Of a stretch of DNA of 64,000 nucleotides, positions 1 to 9,176 are shown one piece after another; positions within the stretch are counted from its first letter, which is position 1, and every line of letters starts with the position of its first letter. Location: the NCBI RefSeq assembly GCF_017873235.1, contig NZ_JAGGJZ010000006.1:62001-126000 (forward strand), given 5' to 3'. The notes beneath the pieces were generated by a model. The model did no database searches. It was not told the DNA's origin and was given only the letters and a program-made list of their open reading frames with translations. The position numbers and the translations under genes were made by a program. The DNA is from Clostridium moniliforme. GTDB taxonomy: Bacteria; Bacillota; Clostridia; Clostridiales; Clostridiaceae.

Positions 1-1801
1 CCTTATCATTTTCATAAGATTCTTTTAGTGCCTTAAATACATCATGATTTATATTTATTTCTAGAATCTTATCTGCCTTTATTTTTTCATTATTAGGCAT
101 AGCATTTAATATCTTTTCCATTTCGATAGTTATATCTCCACCATTTGATAAGCATACTGGATGATTTTTTAATCTCTTTGATGCCTTAACTTCCTTAATT
201 TTATCTTTTAAAACTTCCTTCATAGCATCAAAAATTTCTTTATTCTCTTTAACATCACTTTCTGATTCTTCTTTATTTTCATCATTTTCTATACCTAAAT
301 CACTGCTAGATACTGATTTAAATTCCTTTTCTTTATAAGACATCATAACTTTTATAGCAAACTCATCTACATCTTCTGTAAAGTATAATATTTCATATCC
401 TTTATCTAAAACAAGTTCTGTTTGTGGAAGCTTTTCTATTCTATCTATTGATTCTCCAACAGCATAATAAATATATTTTTGATCTTCTTTCATTCTATCA
501 ACATATTCATCTAAAGTTACCATTTTCTTTTCCTTTGATGAATAGAACATTAATAAATCTTGTAAGTCTTCTTTATTAACTCCAAAATCACTATAAACTC
601 CATATTTTAATTGTCTACCAAAGGCTTCATAGAACTTTTCATAAGTTTCTCTATCATTTTTAAGCATATTTTTTAATTCGTTTTTGATTTTATTTTTTAT
701 ATTTTTAGCAATACGTCTTAATTGTCTATCATGTTGAAGAATTTCTCTTGATATGTTAAGTGATAAATCTGGAGAATCAACTACCCCTTTAACAAATCCA
801 AAATAATCTGGAAGTAAATCACTACACTTTTCCATAATTAAAACGCCATTTGAATATAACTCTAAACCTTTTTCATATTCTTTAGTATAGAAATCATATG
901 GCATTCTTTCAGGAATATATAATATAGCATTATAACTTACAACTCCATCAACACTTATATGAACATGTTTTAATGGCTTATCAAATCCAAAATGTTTTTC
1001 TTGATAGAAATTGTTGTAATCCTCATCTGTAAGCTCACTTTTATTCTTTTTCCATATAGGAGTCATACTATTTATAACTTCTTCTTCTTTATACTCTTCA
1101 TATTCTTTATCTTTTTCTTCTTTATCTTTTTCTTCTTTATCCTTGCTATCTTCTTTTACTCTTGTTTTTGTTACTTCCATTTTTATTGGATATCTAATAA
1201 AATCAGAGTATTTTTTAATCATTGCTCTTAATTTATATTCTTCTAAATATTGATCATAATCTTCTTCTTCAGTATTTTCTTTTATTTTAAGGATAATTTC
1301 TGTACCTACAGAATCCTTTTCACAAGGTTCAATAGTATATCCATCTGCTCCTTCTGATTCCCATTTATAAGCTTCATTACTTCCAAGTGCTTTACTTATA
1401 ACAGTAACTTTATCTGCAACTAAAAAAGCTGAATAAAATCCAACACCAAATTGACCAATTATATCATGTTCGTCCTTTGATTCATTATCTTTTTTAAATT
1501 GTAAAGATCCACTTTGTGCTATTATACCAAGGTTATTTTCAAGTTCTTCCTTTGTCATTCCTATACCAGTATCACAAATTTTTAATGTTCTGTTATCCTT
1601 ATCAAAAACTATTTTTATAAAATAATTATCTTTATCAAAACTTAAAGAATCATCTGATAAAGCTTTATAATATATTTTATCTATTGCATCACTAGCATTA
1701 GAAATAAGTTCTCTTAAGAAAATCTCCCTATTTGTATAAATTGAATTAATCATAAGGTCTAGTACCCTTTTAGACTCCGCCTTAAATTTTTTCTTTTCCA
1801 A
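1..1801 (-). CDS. htpG: Molecular chaperone HtpG (Hsp90), C-terminus cut by window edge
   Basis: Cytosolic ATP-dependent Hsp90-type chaperone. About 600 codons lie in the window; bacterial HtpG is usually about 620-630 residues, so only the extreme C-terminus is missing. The protein opens (M)[17 protein letters not shown], followed by the GHKL ATP-site motifs [23 protein letters not shown] and [13 protein letters not shown] lysine/glutamate-rich linker with KDKEE repeats (about 1080-1165) separates the ATPase from the middle domain and is longer than in E. coli HtpG. The start is a TTG at 1801, chosen because GGGAGAG lies about 8 bases upstream and the conserved N-terminus begins there; no ATG fits. 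No CIRCE is seen upstream, unlike the neighbouring hsp18 gene, so the two are probably regulated differently. Confidence 0.95.
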   Translation of the reverse strand, partial: MEKKKFKAESKRVLDLMINSIYTNREIFLRELISNASDAIDKIYYKALSDDSLSFDKDNYFIKIVFDKDNRTLKICDTGIGMTKEELENNLGIIAQSGSLQFKKDNESKDEHDIIGQFGVGFYSAFLVADKVTVISKALGSNEAYKWESEGADGYTIEPCEKDSVGTEIILKIKENTEEEDYDQYLEEYKLRAMIKKYSDFIRYPIKMEVTKTRVKEDSKDKEEKDKEEKDKEYEEYKEEEVINSMTPIWKKNKSELTDEDYNNFYQEKHFGFDKPLKHVHISVDGVVSYNAILYIPERMPYDFYTKEYEKGLELYSNGVLIMEKCSDLLPDYFGFVKGVVDSPDLSLNISREILQHDRQLRRIAKNIKNKIKNELKNMLKNDRETYEKFYEAFGRQLKYGVYSDFGVNKEDLQDLLMFYSSKEKKMVTLDEYVDRMKEDQKYIYYAVGESIDRIEKLPQTELVLDKGYEILYFTEDVDEFAIKVMMSYKEKEFKSVSSSDLGIENDENKEESESDVKENKEIFDAMKEVLKDKIKEVKASKRLKNHPVCLSNGGDITIEMEKILNAMPNNEKIKADKILEININHDVFKALKESYENDK

Positions 1802-1935
1802 TTAAAATCTCTCCCTTCAAAATGAATACCAAATTTATTATTAATTACTGCTAAAACTCAAATATCTAGCAGCTATAATTATTAATCATATTATGTATGT
1901 TAATTAAATTTTTTATTATTAATAATAGGTATAAA

Positions 1936-1963
1936 AGGTGCTATCCTAAAAAAGGACGCACCT
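1936..1963 (-). terminator. Hairpin downstream of hsp18
   Basis: AGGTGC and GCACCT arms with an inner TCC/GGA pairing form a stem just after the hsp18 stop codon. The minus-strand sequence beyond it is T-rich (TTTATACC) but has no long uninterrupted T-run, so termination strength is uncertain. Confidence 0.5.
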
Positions 1964-1991
1964 AAATCTAAAAAGATCATTAAAATACTTT

Positions 1992-2429
1992 TTATTTAAT
2001 ATCTATTTTTCTTTTATTACTATTATCTTTTACTAACTTTGGAAGTGTAACTTTTAAAACTCCATTTTCAAAAGAAGCACTTATTTTATCTTGATCTACA
2101 TTATCTATATAAAAGCTTCTTTTAAATTCACCATAATGTCTTTCACGTCTTACATAGTTTTCTTTATTTTCTTCTACACTTTCATCTCTTTTTGCATTGA
2201 TAACTAAATAATTATTATCAATATCCACATTTATATCTTTCTTATTAACTCCAGGCAATTCAGCTTCAACTAAGTAATCTTTATCTGTTTCCTTTAAATC
2301 TACTTTAAAGCTTCCTTGTAAATCCATTGATGCTAAAGAATTGTCATCAAAGAAATTTTTTAAAAGGGATGAAAAAAGTTCGTCTCTTCTACTCAAATTG
2401 TTTTTTTCAAATGGTATCATATCAAACAT
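1992..2429 (-). CDS. Small heat-shock protein, Hsp20/alpha-crystallin family (Hsp18)
   Basis: ATP-independent holdase that binds unfolding proteins in the cytoplasm as oligomers. The 145-residue protein starts MFDMIPFEKNNLSRRDELF and carries an alpha-crystallin domain: KVDLKETDKDYLVEAELPGV, the central IDNNYLVINAKRDE strands, then GEFKRSFYID and FENGVLKVTLPK, where GVLKVTLPK is the conserved family signature. The start is the ATG at 2429 because AGGAGGAGA sits 7 bases upstream. An ATG 36 bases further upstream (2465) lies inside the CIRCE operator and has no ribosome site. The gene is monocistronic, with its own promoter and CIRCE and a downstream hairpin, so it should be a class I heat-shock gene repressed by HrcA. 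Confidence 0.95.
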   Translation of the reverse strand: MFDMIPFEKNNLSRRDELFSSLLKNFFDDNSLASMDLQGSFKVDLKETDKDYLVEAELPGVNKKDINVDIDNNYLVINAKRDESVEENKENYVRRERHYGEFKRSFYIDNVDQDKISASFENGVLKVTLPKLVKDNSNKRKIDIK

Positions 2430-2458
2430 ACTATCTCCTCCTAAAAAATTATTTTTTG

Positions 2459-2485
2459 TTAGCACTCCTTACTAGTGAGTGCTAA
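2459..2485. promoter_or_regulatory. CIRCE operator (HrcA binding site) of hsp18
   Basis: TTAGCACTC, nine bases, then GAGTGCTAA: an exact match to the established CIRCE consensus. It lies 30 bases upstream of the hsp18 start and just downstream of the -10 region, the usual position for HrcA repression. Confidence 0.95.
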
Positions 2486-2499
2486 TTACCTTTAATTAT

Positions 2500-2528
2500 T
2501 ATATACCACTTATTTATTTTTTTGTCAA
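2500..2528 (-). promoter_or_regulatory. Sigma-A promoter of hsp18
   Basis: On the minus strand TTGACA (2523-2528) is followed after 17 bases by TATATA (2500-2505), which extends to TATATAAT. The CIRCE lies directly downstream, so HrcA would block the start of transcription. Confidence 0.75.
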
Positions 2529-2606
2529 TATAACTAAAAATAATATTATTATAAATATAAAAATATTATTTCATTATATTTATTTGCACATATATTACTA
2601 ATAAAA

Positions 2607-2652
2607 AAAATAATAAGCCTAAAATTATATTAAATTAAAGACTTATTATTTT
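2607..2652 (-). terminator. Terminator of the GGDEF-EAL gene
   Basis: AAAATAATAAG and CTTATTATTTT arms around a 24-base loop, followed on the minus strand by a run of eight T. It lies 30 bases past the stop codon of the GGDEF-EAL gene. Confidence 0.6.
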
Positions 2653-2683
2653 GCATTTTATATGTTACTTACAAAGGTTTATT

Positions 2684-5005
2684 CTACTTACTACTTAAAT
2701 ATTTTTTTTCAAATTCACAAGGTTTTAATGGTTTGCTCCATATATATCCTTGAATTTCATCACACCCTAACTTTCTCAATATATTAAGTTGTTTCTCATC
2801 TTCAACACCTTCAGCAATTGTTTTGACACCTAACCCCTTTGCCATCATTATTATTGCCTTAATTACTTGAAGATCTCCATTATTTGATGGAATATTATCT
2901 ACAAGTATCTTATCTATTTTTAATTTATTAATACTAAATTTCTTTATATAGCTTAAAGAAGAATACCCCGTACCAAAGTCATCTATAGATACTGAAACTC
3001 CAATTTTATTTAACTCTTTTAATGTATTTAAAATTATTTTTTCTTCATTAACTTTAATATTTTCAGTAATCTCTACATCTATTAATTTAGGATCTATATT
3101 ATTGTCAATAATTAATTCTTTCAAATTATCTAAAAAGTCAATATTATTCATTTGCTTTGGAGATACATTAATTCCAATTGTTAACTTCGTATTATATTTC
3201 TTATTCCAATAACTAACCTGCTTAATTGCATTTTTCATTACCCAATATCCTATTTTTATGATCATACCACATTCTTCTGCAATATTTATAAATTCTAATG
3301 GAGATACAAATCCTATCAATGGATTATTCCATCTTATAAGTGCCTCCAAACCAATAATTTTTTTCGTGGTTAATTCAAATTGTGGTTGATAGCATATTGA
3401 AAACTCTTCATCAAAATTTATATTTCTTAAAAGTTGCTCTATATCACTTTTTCTTTTAACTTTATTTTTTAATTTTTCATCATAAAATGAGTACATTAAT
3501 CCAATATTTTCTTTTGTATGATACATAGCAATATCAGCATTTTTTAATAATAAATTTATATCACATTTATCTTTAGATATATCAATTCCAATATTAATAG
3601 AAACATGTAGCTTATGATTTCCAATTATTATAGGTTCTTCACATAAATTTATTATTTTTATAGCAAAATCTTCAATTTCCTTTTTAGTAAATTTACCTAC
3701 TATTGCAAAAGTAAATTCATCTCCACCTATTCTAGCAACTATAATATTATCAGCAAGTAGGGAACTAAATCTATTTGATAATTCTATTAATGTTTTATCT
3801 CCTATATCATGTCCATAAGAATCATTTATAAATTTAAATCTATTCAAGTCCATACATAATACTGCTACTTTTTCATCCTCTTTTTTTAATAAAATCATAT
3901 CTTCTAATCTTTCTATAAAATACCTTCTGTTAAAAAGATTAGAAAGAACATCACTTTGAGATAATGCTCTAAGCTTTTTATTAGCTATGGATAGTTCTTT
4001 AGTTCTTTCTTCTACTCGTTTTTCTAGTAATACATTCATTTCTATTTCTTTATCTAACATATGTTTGTTATAGTTTGAAATTGTAACATAATAACTTAAA
4101 AATTTATGTAAAAATATTACTATTACAAAAAATATTATCCATGAAAGTCCTAATCTTCCTATAATCAATAAAATAACCATTGGAATAAATACAATCCACT
4201 TGTTTTTTTTATTTAATATTGAATTATATGATAAAGATAGCTTTTCTGTTTTTTTGTTTCTTTCTTCAGTGCTATTATATAAACTTCCTATTGAAAAAAA
4301 TATAAATGGAATTATATCAAAGATGTTTTGAAAAATATCCAATATATATACATCGTTTATAATATCATATGTATATAATAAGTCTGCCACAGTATAAAAT
4401 AGTATTCCTATTGTTATTAACATTATAGATTTTTTCTTTATTAATTCATCCATAGTCCTATAAATTATATAAATAATTACTAATGAAATAATATCCATTG
4501 TTATATATATTAGTGCTATAATAGAATCAATGTCTGAAATTATATACTTAAATTCTATATCACAAATAACTATCCAAAAAAAGCTAGTCATTATTATTGT
4601 TATTGTTGATATATCTATTATTAATTGTATCGATTCTAAGGTTTCTATATTTTTTATAAAATATCTAATTACTGAAAAAGTAATTAGAATTCCAACAAAC
4701 ATATAAATATATTGAGATTCATCTAAAATTTTTAGATTTATATCATAAAAATTTTCATATATTATACATGCAATATAACTAATGCTATAAACACAAAAAC
4801 AAGAAAATAGTGCTATCCAAATTAATTTATATTCTTTAACATTTTTAATGGAACTAACAAAATAATATAATAATATAAAAAATATAATAGAGAACATTAA
4901 GTTTATAAAAAAGGTATTATTTAATACTAGTGATAATACATAAATTAAATAAGCTATTACTATAACTATAATTTTATTTTTGATTTTATCCTCATTTTGT
5001 TTCAT
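2684..5005 (-). CDS. Membrane-bound GGDEF-EAL cyclic-di-GMP protein
   Basis: Predicted cyclic-di-GMP synthase and/or phosphodiesterase of 773 residues. About eight hydrophobic segments fill residues 10-305, followed by a short coiled coil (about 315-348) that leads into the GGDEF domain. The GGDEF motif is intact (ARIGGDEF, 425-431), and no RxxD inhibitory site is visible five residues before it. The EAL domain follows, with GLEALIRW (EAL at 554-556), INVSPKQ, VEITE, SIDDFGTGYSSL, LKIDK and AEGVE, so all expected metal-binding residues appear present. Both activities are therefore possible; direction cannot be told from sequence. The gene stands alone with its own terminator. The N-terminal membrane part does not show a sensor family I can name. 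Confidence 0.9.
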   Translation of the reverse strand: MKQNEDKIKNKIIVIVIAYLIYVLSLVLNNTFFINLMFSIIFFILLYYFVSSIKNVKEYKLIWIALFSCFCVYSISYIACIIYENFYDINLKILDESQYIYMFVGILITFSVIRYFIKNIETLESIQLIIDISTITIIMTSFFWIVICDIEFKYIISDIDSIIALIYITMDIISLVIIYIIYRTMDELIKKKSIMLITIGILFYTVADLLYTYDIINDVYILDIFQNIFDIIPFIFFSIGSLYNSTEERNKKTEKLSLSYNSILNKKNKWIVFIPMVILLIIGRLGLSWIIFFVIVIFLHKFLSYYVTISNYNKHMLDKEIEMNVLLEKRVEERTKELSIANKKLRALSQSDVLSNLFNRRYFIERLEDMILLKKEDEKVAVLCMDLNRFKFINDSYGHDIGDKTLIELSNRFSSLLADNIIVARIGGDEFTFAIVGKFTKKEIEDFAIKIINLCEEPIIIGNHKLHVSINIGIDISKDKCDINLLLKNADIAMYHTKENIGLMYSFYDEKLKNKVKRKSDIEQLLRNINFDEEFSICYQPQFELTTKKIIGLEALIRWNNPLIGFVSPLEFINIAEECGMIIKIGYWVMKNAIKQVSYWNKKYNTKLTIGINVSPKQMNNIDFLDNLKELIIDNNIDPKLIDVEITENIKVNEEKIILNTLKELNKIGVSVSIDDFGTGYSSLSYIKKFSINKLKIDKILVDNIPSNNGDLQVIKAIIMMAKGLGVKTIAEGVEDEKQLNILRKLGCDEIQGYIWSKPLKPCEFEKKYLSSK

Positions 5006-5171
5006 TTACTTTACCTCCTTTCTTATTTGTTATTAAGAATTAATTAAATAAAAATTACCTTTTGATATCTTCTATTTTATCAATAAAAGTTAATATAAAA
5101 ATGAATAAATAACCAAATATTATGAAATACTTTTTTAATTTTGTTTTAATAAATATAAAATAGATAAAAAA

Positions 5172-5233
5172 AAGTAGACTAAATTAATAAAATATAAAAC
5201 GCATACTTTTATATTTTCTAATTCAGTCTACTT
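5172..5233. terminator. Very long near-perfect hairpin downstream of the YfcC-family gene
   Basis: Arms of about 27 bases, starting AAGTAGACT and ending AGTCTACTT, surround a 7-base loop (CGCATAC) with one mismatch and one single-base indel. On the minus strand it is followed by TTTTTTATCTA, which fits an intrinsic terminator for the gene ending at 5301. The rest of the 5006-5300 gap is AT-rich and must hold the promoter of the GGDEF-EAL gene. Confidence 0.75.
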
Positions 5234-5300
5234 ATAAAAACTTAAAATATCATAACTATAAATTTTTATTTTATAGGTTTAAATCTTTATAATATTTTAA

Positions 5301-6797
5301 TTAAATAATTGAGGCTAGCCACAAAATTATACAACATGCTATAAACAAAATGGCCAATAATTTCCACACAAACTTTAACCATGTTCCATATTTTATATGT
5401 GCAACAGCTAAATTTCCCATAACTATTACAGATGTTGGTACAAAAATATTTGCAAAACCTGAAGCTGATTGGAAAGATGTAACTAATAAGCTTGATGGAA
5501 CATGTGAAAATGATCCTAAAGGTCCCATAATTCCCATAGTAGCTGCTGCAAGTCCTGATGAGGATGGAATTAAAAGTGACATAGGAATATAAAATATAAA
5601 ACTAAGAATTGAAAAAGCTGGAGCTGATAGACCACTTAAATGCATTTCTCCAAAGTGTAATATAGTTGCTGTTATATGTCCATCATTCATAACGACTTGA
5701 ATTCCTCTTGCTACAGCTACTATAAATGCAACACCTAATAAATCTGATGATCCTTTTATAATTAATTTAATTAGTTCATCACTATCAATTTTATATACAA
5801 ATCCAACTATTATACTCATAAAAAGCATAAGCATAGTAATTTCTCTAAAATACCATTTACCTAATGGAACCATAGATGTACCAAGTAATTTACCTATAAA
5901 AGGAATCCCAATTAACCAATTATTTAGATTTATAAAAAATGTCCAATTAGGATTAAGATCTGACCAAGGAATTAAAGATATAATCATTATAACGAAAGTT
6001 AATGTAACTACTATTAATACCTTCTTTTGTTTTGGAGTAATAATTATTTCTTCTCCAACATTTAAAGGAAATTCATTTAAATCTTCTTTATATCTATAAA
6101 ATTGATATGACTTCTTCTCATCTTTTTTTATCTTTTTAGCATAATTTACAACATATAAAATGCTTATACCAACAAGTACAACAAACATTACTATTCTCCA
6201 AACAATTCCTTCCCCTGGAGTAATTCCAAGAATTTGTGAAGCAATTCCTGTTGCAAAAGGATTGACAATAGAAGCAAGACATCCAACCTGAGAACCAATA
6301 AGTACAATACTAACAGCTACCATAGAATCTAATCCCATAGCTAACATAACTGGTAAAATAATAATTAAATATGCTATTGTTTCTTCTCCTAATCCATGTA
6401 CAGTTCCTCCAATTGCACATAAAATCATAAGAATAGCTATTATTTTTGTTTCATTATCCTTATTTTTTTCTGTTATAACTCCAAGTCCAGAATTAATAGC
6501 ACCAGTTTTAGATACTACCCCTAAAAATCCTCCAAACATTAATATAAAGAATGACACATCTATTGCTCCTGGAGTTATTTTAGTTCCAAGCAAACCATTA
6601 ATAGGCGCCATAAATACATCCCAAATCCCTTGTGGGTTTGATTTAATAACTTCATATGTTCCTGCTATTACTTTACCATTTGAAGTTGTTTGATATTTTC
6701 CTCCTGGAATAATCCATGTAAGAATAGCTATAACAACTATAATTAAAAATAATAAAGTATATGTGTTTGGCATTTTAATTTTTTTCTTCTGTTCCAT
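5301..6797 (-). CDS. YfcC family transporter (anaerobic C4-dicarboxylate carrier-like)
   Basis: Polytopic inner-membrane secondary transporter of 498 residues. It shows the family layout: an N-terminal helix after MEQKKKIKMPNTYTLLFLII, the extracytoplasmic stretch PGGKYQTTSNGKVIAGTY, many hydrophobic helices, a charged cytoplasmic loop near 220-250, and conserved helix-break motifs such as GTVHGLGEE, NPFATG and PSSSGLAAATMG. Members are annotated as C4-dicarboxylate or amino-acid/arginine-type carriers, and some family members are linked to acetate or short-chain acid flux. The substrate cannot be fixed from sequence. AAGGGGATG precedes the ATG. It is monocistronic, ending in the long hairpin at 5172-5233. 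Confidence 0.85.
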   Translation of the reverse strand: MEQKKKIKMPNTYTLLFLIIVVIAILTWIIPGGKYQTTSNGKVIAGTYEVIKSNPQGIWDVFMAPINGLLGTKITPGAIDVSFFILMFGGFLGVVSKTGAINSGLGVITEKNKDNETKIIAILMILCAIGGTVHGLGEETIAYLIIILPVMLAMGLDSMVAVSIVLIGSQVGCLASIVNPFATGIASQILGITPGEGIVWRIVMFVVLVGISILYVVNYAKKIKKDEKKSYQFYRYKEDLNEFPLNVGEEIIITPKQKKVLIVVTLTFVIMIISLIPWSDLNPNWTFFINLNNWLIGIPFIGKLLGTSMVPLGKWYFREITMLMLFMSIIVGFVYKIDSDELIKLIIKGSSDLLGVAFIVAVARGIQVVMNDGHITATILHFGEMHLSGLSAPAFSILSFIFYIPMSLLIPSSSGLAAATMGIMGPLGSFSHVPSSLLVTSFQSASGFANIFVPTSVIVMGNLAVAHIKYGTWLKFVWKLLAILFIACCIILWLASII

Positions 6798-7229
6798 TAC
6801 TTCATCCCCTTAGTCTTAAACAAAATAATTTGTTATTTTTAAAATTAGTATTATTTAATTCATAAAAAATTTAATCGATTAATTTCTTTATAATATAATT
6901 TTAAATCTTTAGGAAACGATTTCAAAAATTTCTAAAACTTAATTGTGCATATTTATTACAAATTGATTTTTTTAATAAATAAGTATACATATTTAAATTT
7001 TATTTTAATAGTTACATAATATTTTATTTATTTTTCCCGAAAAATTTTTCTTTAATTTATTTATTAATAATTTTAAAAATATTTATTTCATATTTTAATT
7101 AAATATTTTTTAATTTTTAAAGTTAACTTTTTTCTTAATGTAATATTTTTCATAATCAGTAAAATATATATTAATTTATATTTTTACATGAAAAGAAGAT
7201 AATTTTAATTTGTATAAAGTCATAAAAAA
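6798..7229. other. Non-coding gap upstream of the YfcC-family gene
   Basis: No ORF with a ribosome site is visible. The stretch is extremely AT-rich. The one ordered element I see is AGGAAACGATTTCA at about 6911-6924, which resembles a catabolite-response element (cre) with one or two mismatches. If real, it would place the YfcC-family gene under CcpA control. The site call is weak. Confidence 0.3.
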
Positions 7230-7263
7230 AATAATGTTTAATCAAAAATGATTAAACATTATT
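7230..7263 (-). terminator. Terminator of the AGCS symporter gene
   Basis: Perfect 14-bp stem (AATAATGTTTAATC and its complement) with a six-base loop, followed on the minus strand by seven T. It lies 50 bases beyond the symporter stop codon. Confidence 0.9.
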
Positions 7264-7313
7264 AATAGAACTCATATAACTTTTAATTTTGTTTCTATTT
7301 CTTAAATTAACTA

Positions 7314-8678
7314 TTATTTATCTAAAAGATCAGTATCATCTTTTTCATAATCTTTAAGCAATTTAACTACTACCTTATTTAATGCAAGTAATGCAAGTAA
7401 GTTAGGTATAACCATAAATCCATTAAAAGTATCAGCAAGTTCCCAAACTAAATCAACCTTTAAACAGGATCCTAAAACTATGAAAAATAAAACTGCAAAA
7501 GTATAGTATTTTTTTGCTTTTTCTCCAAATAAATATTTAATATTAATTTCTCCAAAGAAATACCATCCTACTATAGTTGAAAATGCAAAGAAGAATAGGC
7601 ATATAGCTATAAATATATGACCAAAATGTCCAAATCCAGCATTAAAAGCTACTTGTGTTAATTCTATACCAGTTGTTTTTCCATTTAATACACCAGTTGT
7701 TAATATTACTAAAGCTGTTAAAGTAAGTATTATAAAAGTATCTATAAAAACACCCATCATAGCTACAATTCCTTGGTCACAAGGATGTTTAACTTTAGCA
7801 ATTGCATGTGCATGTGGAGTTGAACCCATACCTGCTTCATTTGAAAATAATCCTCTAGATACACCATACCTAACTGCTTGTTTAATAGTTGCACCTATAA
7901 CTCCTCCAGTAGCAGCTGCTGGATTAAAAGCGCCTACAAAAATAGATTTGAATGCAGGTAAAATATTTGAAGCATTTAAAATAATTATAAGAACGCTTCC
8001 CACTATATAAAATAATGCCATTATAGGAACTATTTTTTCAGTAACTGAAGCTATTTTAGCTCTACCACCAAAAAATATGAAAGCAGCTAATATTGCAACG
8101 ATAATTCCAATGATTAAAGGATTTATATTAAAAGAATTTTTAAAGGCAACACCTATAGAATTACTTTGAACCATGTTACCCATAAAACCAAGTGCAAGAA
8201 TTATAAATACTGAGAAACAAGCTGCTAATATCTTACCAAAATTACCTTTAAAAGCAGCTTTAATGTAATAAGCAGGACCTCCTGTAACTTCTCCATTTAC
8301 CTTAGTCTTATATTTTTGAGCTAATGAAGCTTCAGCAAAAATTGTTGACATTCCAAAGAAAGCACTAAGCCACATCCAAAAAATTGCTCCAGGACCTCCC
8401 ATAGTAATTGCAGTTGCTGCACCAGCTAGATTTCCTGTTCCAACTTGTGCTGCAATAGCCGTAGCCAATGACTGGAAGGAACTCATTCCTTCATTACCAG
8501 CTTTTTCACCATGTAATGTAATTTTACCGAAAGTATCAGAAAAACATTTTTTAAATTTTCTAATCTGGACAAACTTTAATCTAAAACTAAAAAAAATTCC
8601 TGTACCACAAAGTAAAAATACAAGTATATACCCCCAGAAAAAAGTATTAAAGCTAGTTACCTTAGAAAGTAAATTCAT
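7314..8678 (-). CDS. Sodium:alanine/glycine symporter, AGCS family
   Basis: Sodium-coupled uptake of alanine or glycine across the cytoplasmic membrane; 454 residues, the usual family length. Family motifs are clear: QSLATAIAAQVGTGNLAGAATAI near residues 68-90, GGPGAIFWMWLSAFFGM, EVTGGPAYYI, and SRGLFSNEAGMGSTPHAHA near 275-293, which contains the family signature. Eleven or so hydrophobic helices are visible. AAAGGAGGATTATTT precedes the ATG. It is a single-gene unit ended by a strong terminator. Exact substrate preference (alanine, glycine or another small amino acid) cannot be decided here. Confidence 0.92.
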   Translation of the reverse strand: MNLLSKVTSFNTFFWGYILVFLLCGTGIFFSFRLKFVQIRKFKKCFSDTFGKITLHGEKAGNEGMSSFQSLATAIAAQVGTGNLAGAATAITMGGPGAIFWMWLSAFFGMSTIFAEASLAQKYKTKVNGEVTGGPAYYIKAAFKGNFGKILAACFSVFIILALGFMGNMVQSNSIGVAFKNSFNINPLIIGIIVAILAAFIFFGGRAKIASVTEKIVPIMALFYIVGSVLIIILNASNILPAFKSIFVGAFNPAAATGGVIGATIKQAVRYGVSRGLFSNEAGMGSTPHAHAIAKVKHPCDQGIVAMMGVFIDTFIILTLTALVILTTGVLNGKTTGIELTQVAFNAGFGHFGHIFIAICLFFFAFSTIVGWYFFGEINIKYLFGEKAKKYYTFAVLFFIVLGSCLKVDLVWELADTFNGFMVIPNLLALLALNKVVVKLLKDYEKDDTDLLDK

Positions 8679-9162
8679 AAATAATCCTCCTTTTATTTTT
8701 TAAAATTTTATTAAAAATAAATATAATAAAAATTTTTTTAATTTATTTTCGTTAATTTTCAAACAAAAGCTTAGCTAAAAATTATAGCTTAACTAATTAG
8801 TATTATTTATAGAATTAATTTCTGCCTATACTTAAACGTTATCATAAAGTATGTACCAAAATATTATATTATTTAAATATTTAAAAGTTTATTTCGCTCT
8901 TTTCTTTTAATTGTAAACCTAATATGAATTTAATTCCAGAAAACTTTTTTAAATTAATTACTAGATTTTCAATATTAAACATAATTTATTAAGTTTTTTT
9001 AAGAATATTGCTTAATAATTATATTATATGTTATAAAATACTCATTTTATAACGTTAACATTTATAATATATTCATTTACAAATTTTTTTTAAGGTATAT
9101 TATTAAAGTATAGCTAACTATTTTTTATATTTATTGAAATATATTGTAAATAAATTTTATTA
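8679..9162. other. Divergent promoter region between the AGCS gene and pepC
   Basis: About 480 bases without a credible ORF. It must hold the promoters of the leftward symporter gene and the rightward pepC gene. A short ACGTT-containing inverted element (TAACGTTA, about 9050-9058) and scattered TATAAT-like words are visible. I see no riboswitch or T-box hallmark. Confidence 0.4.
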
Positions 9163-9176
9163 AAGAGGTGCATGTT

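Noticed and set aside
992..1231. Plus-strand frame of 79 codons, rich in F and I
   Set aside because: Antisense shadow of the charged linker in htpG.
2430..2465. Upstream ATG giving a 157-residue form of the small heat-shock protein
   Set aside because: It lies inside the CIRCE operator and lacks a ribosome site; the ATG at 2429 has AGGAGG at proper distance.
8679..9176. Riboswitch or T-box upstream of the AGCS gene or pepC
   Set aside because: No conserved core, T-box sequence or terminator/antiterminator pair is visible.
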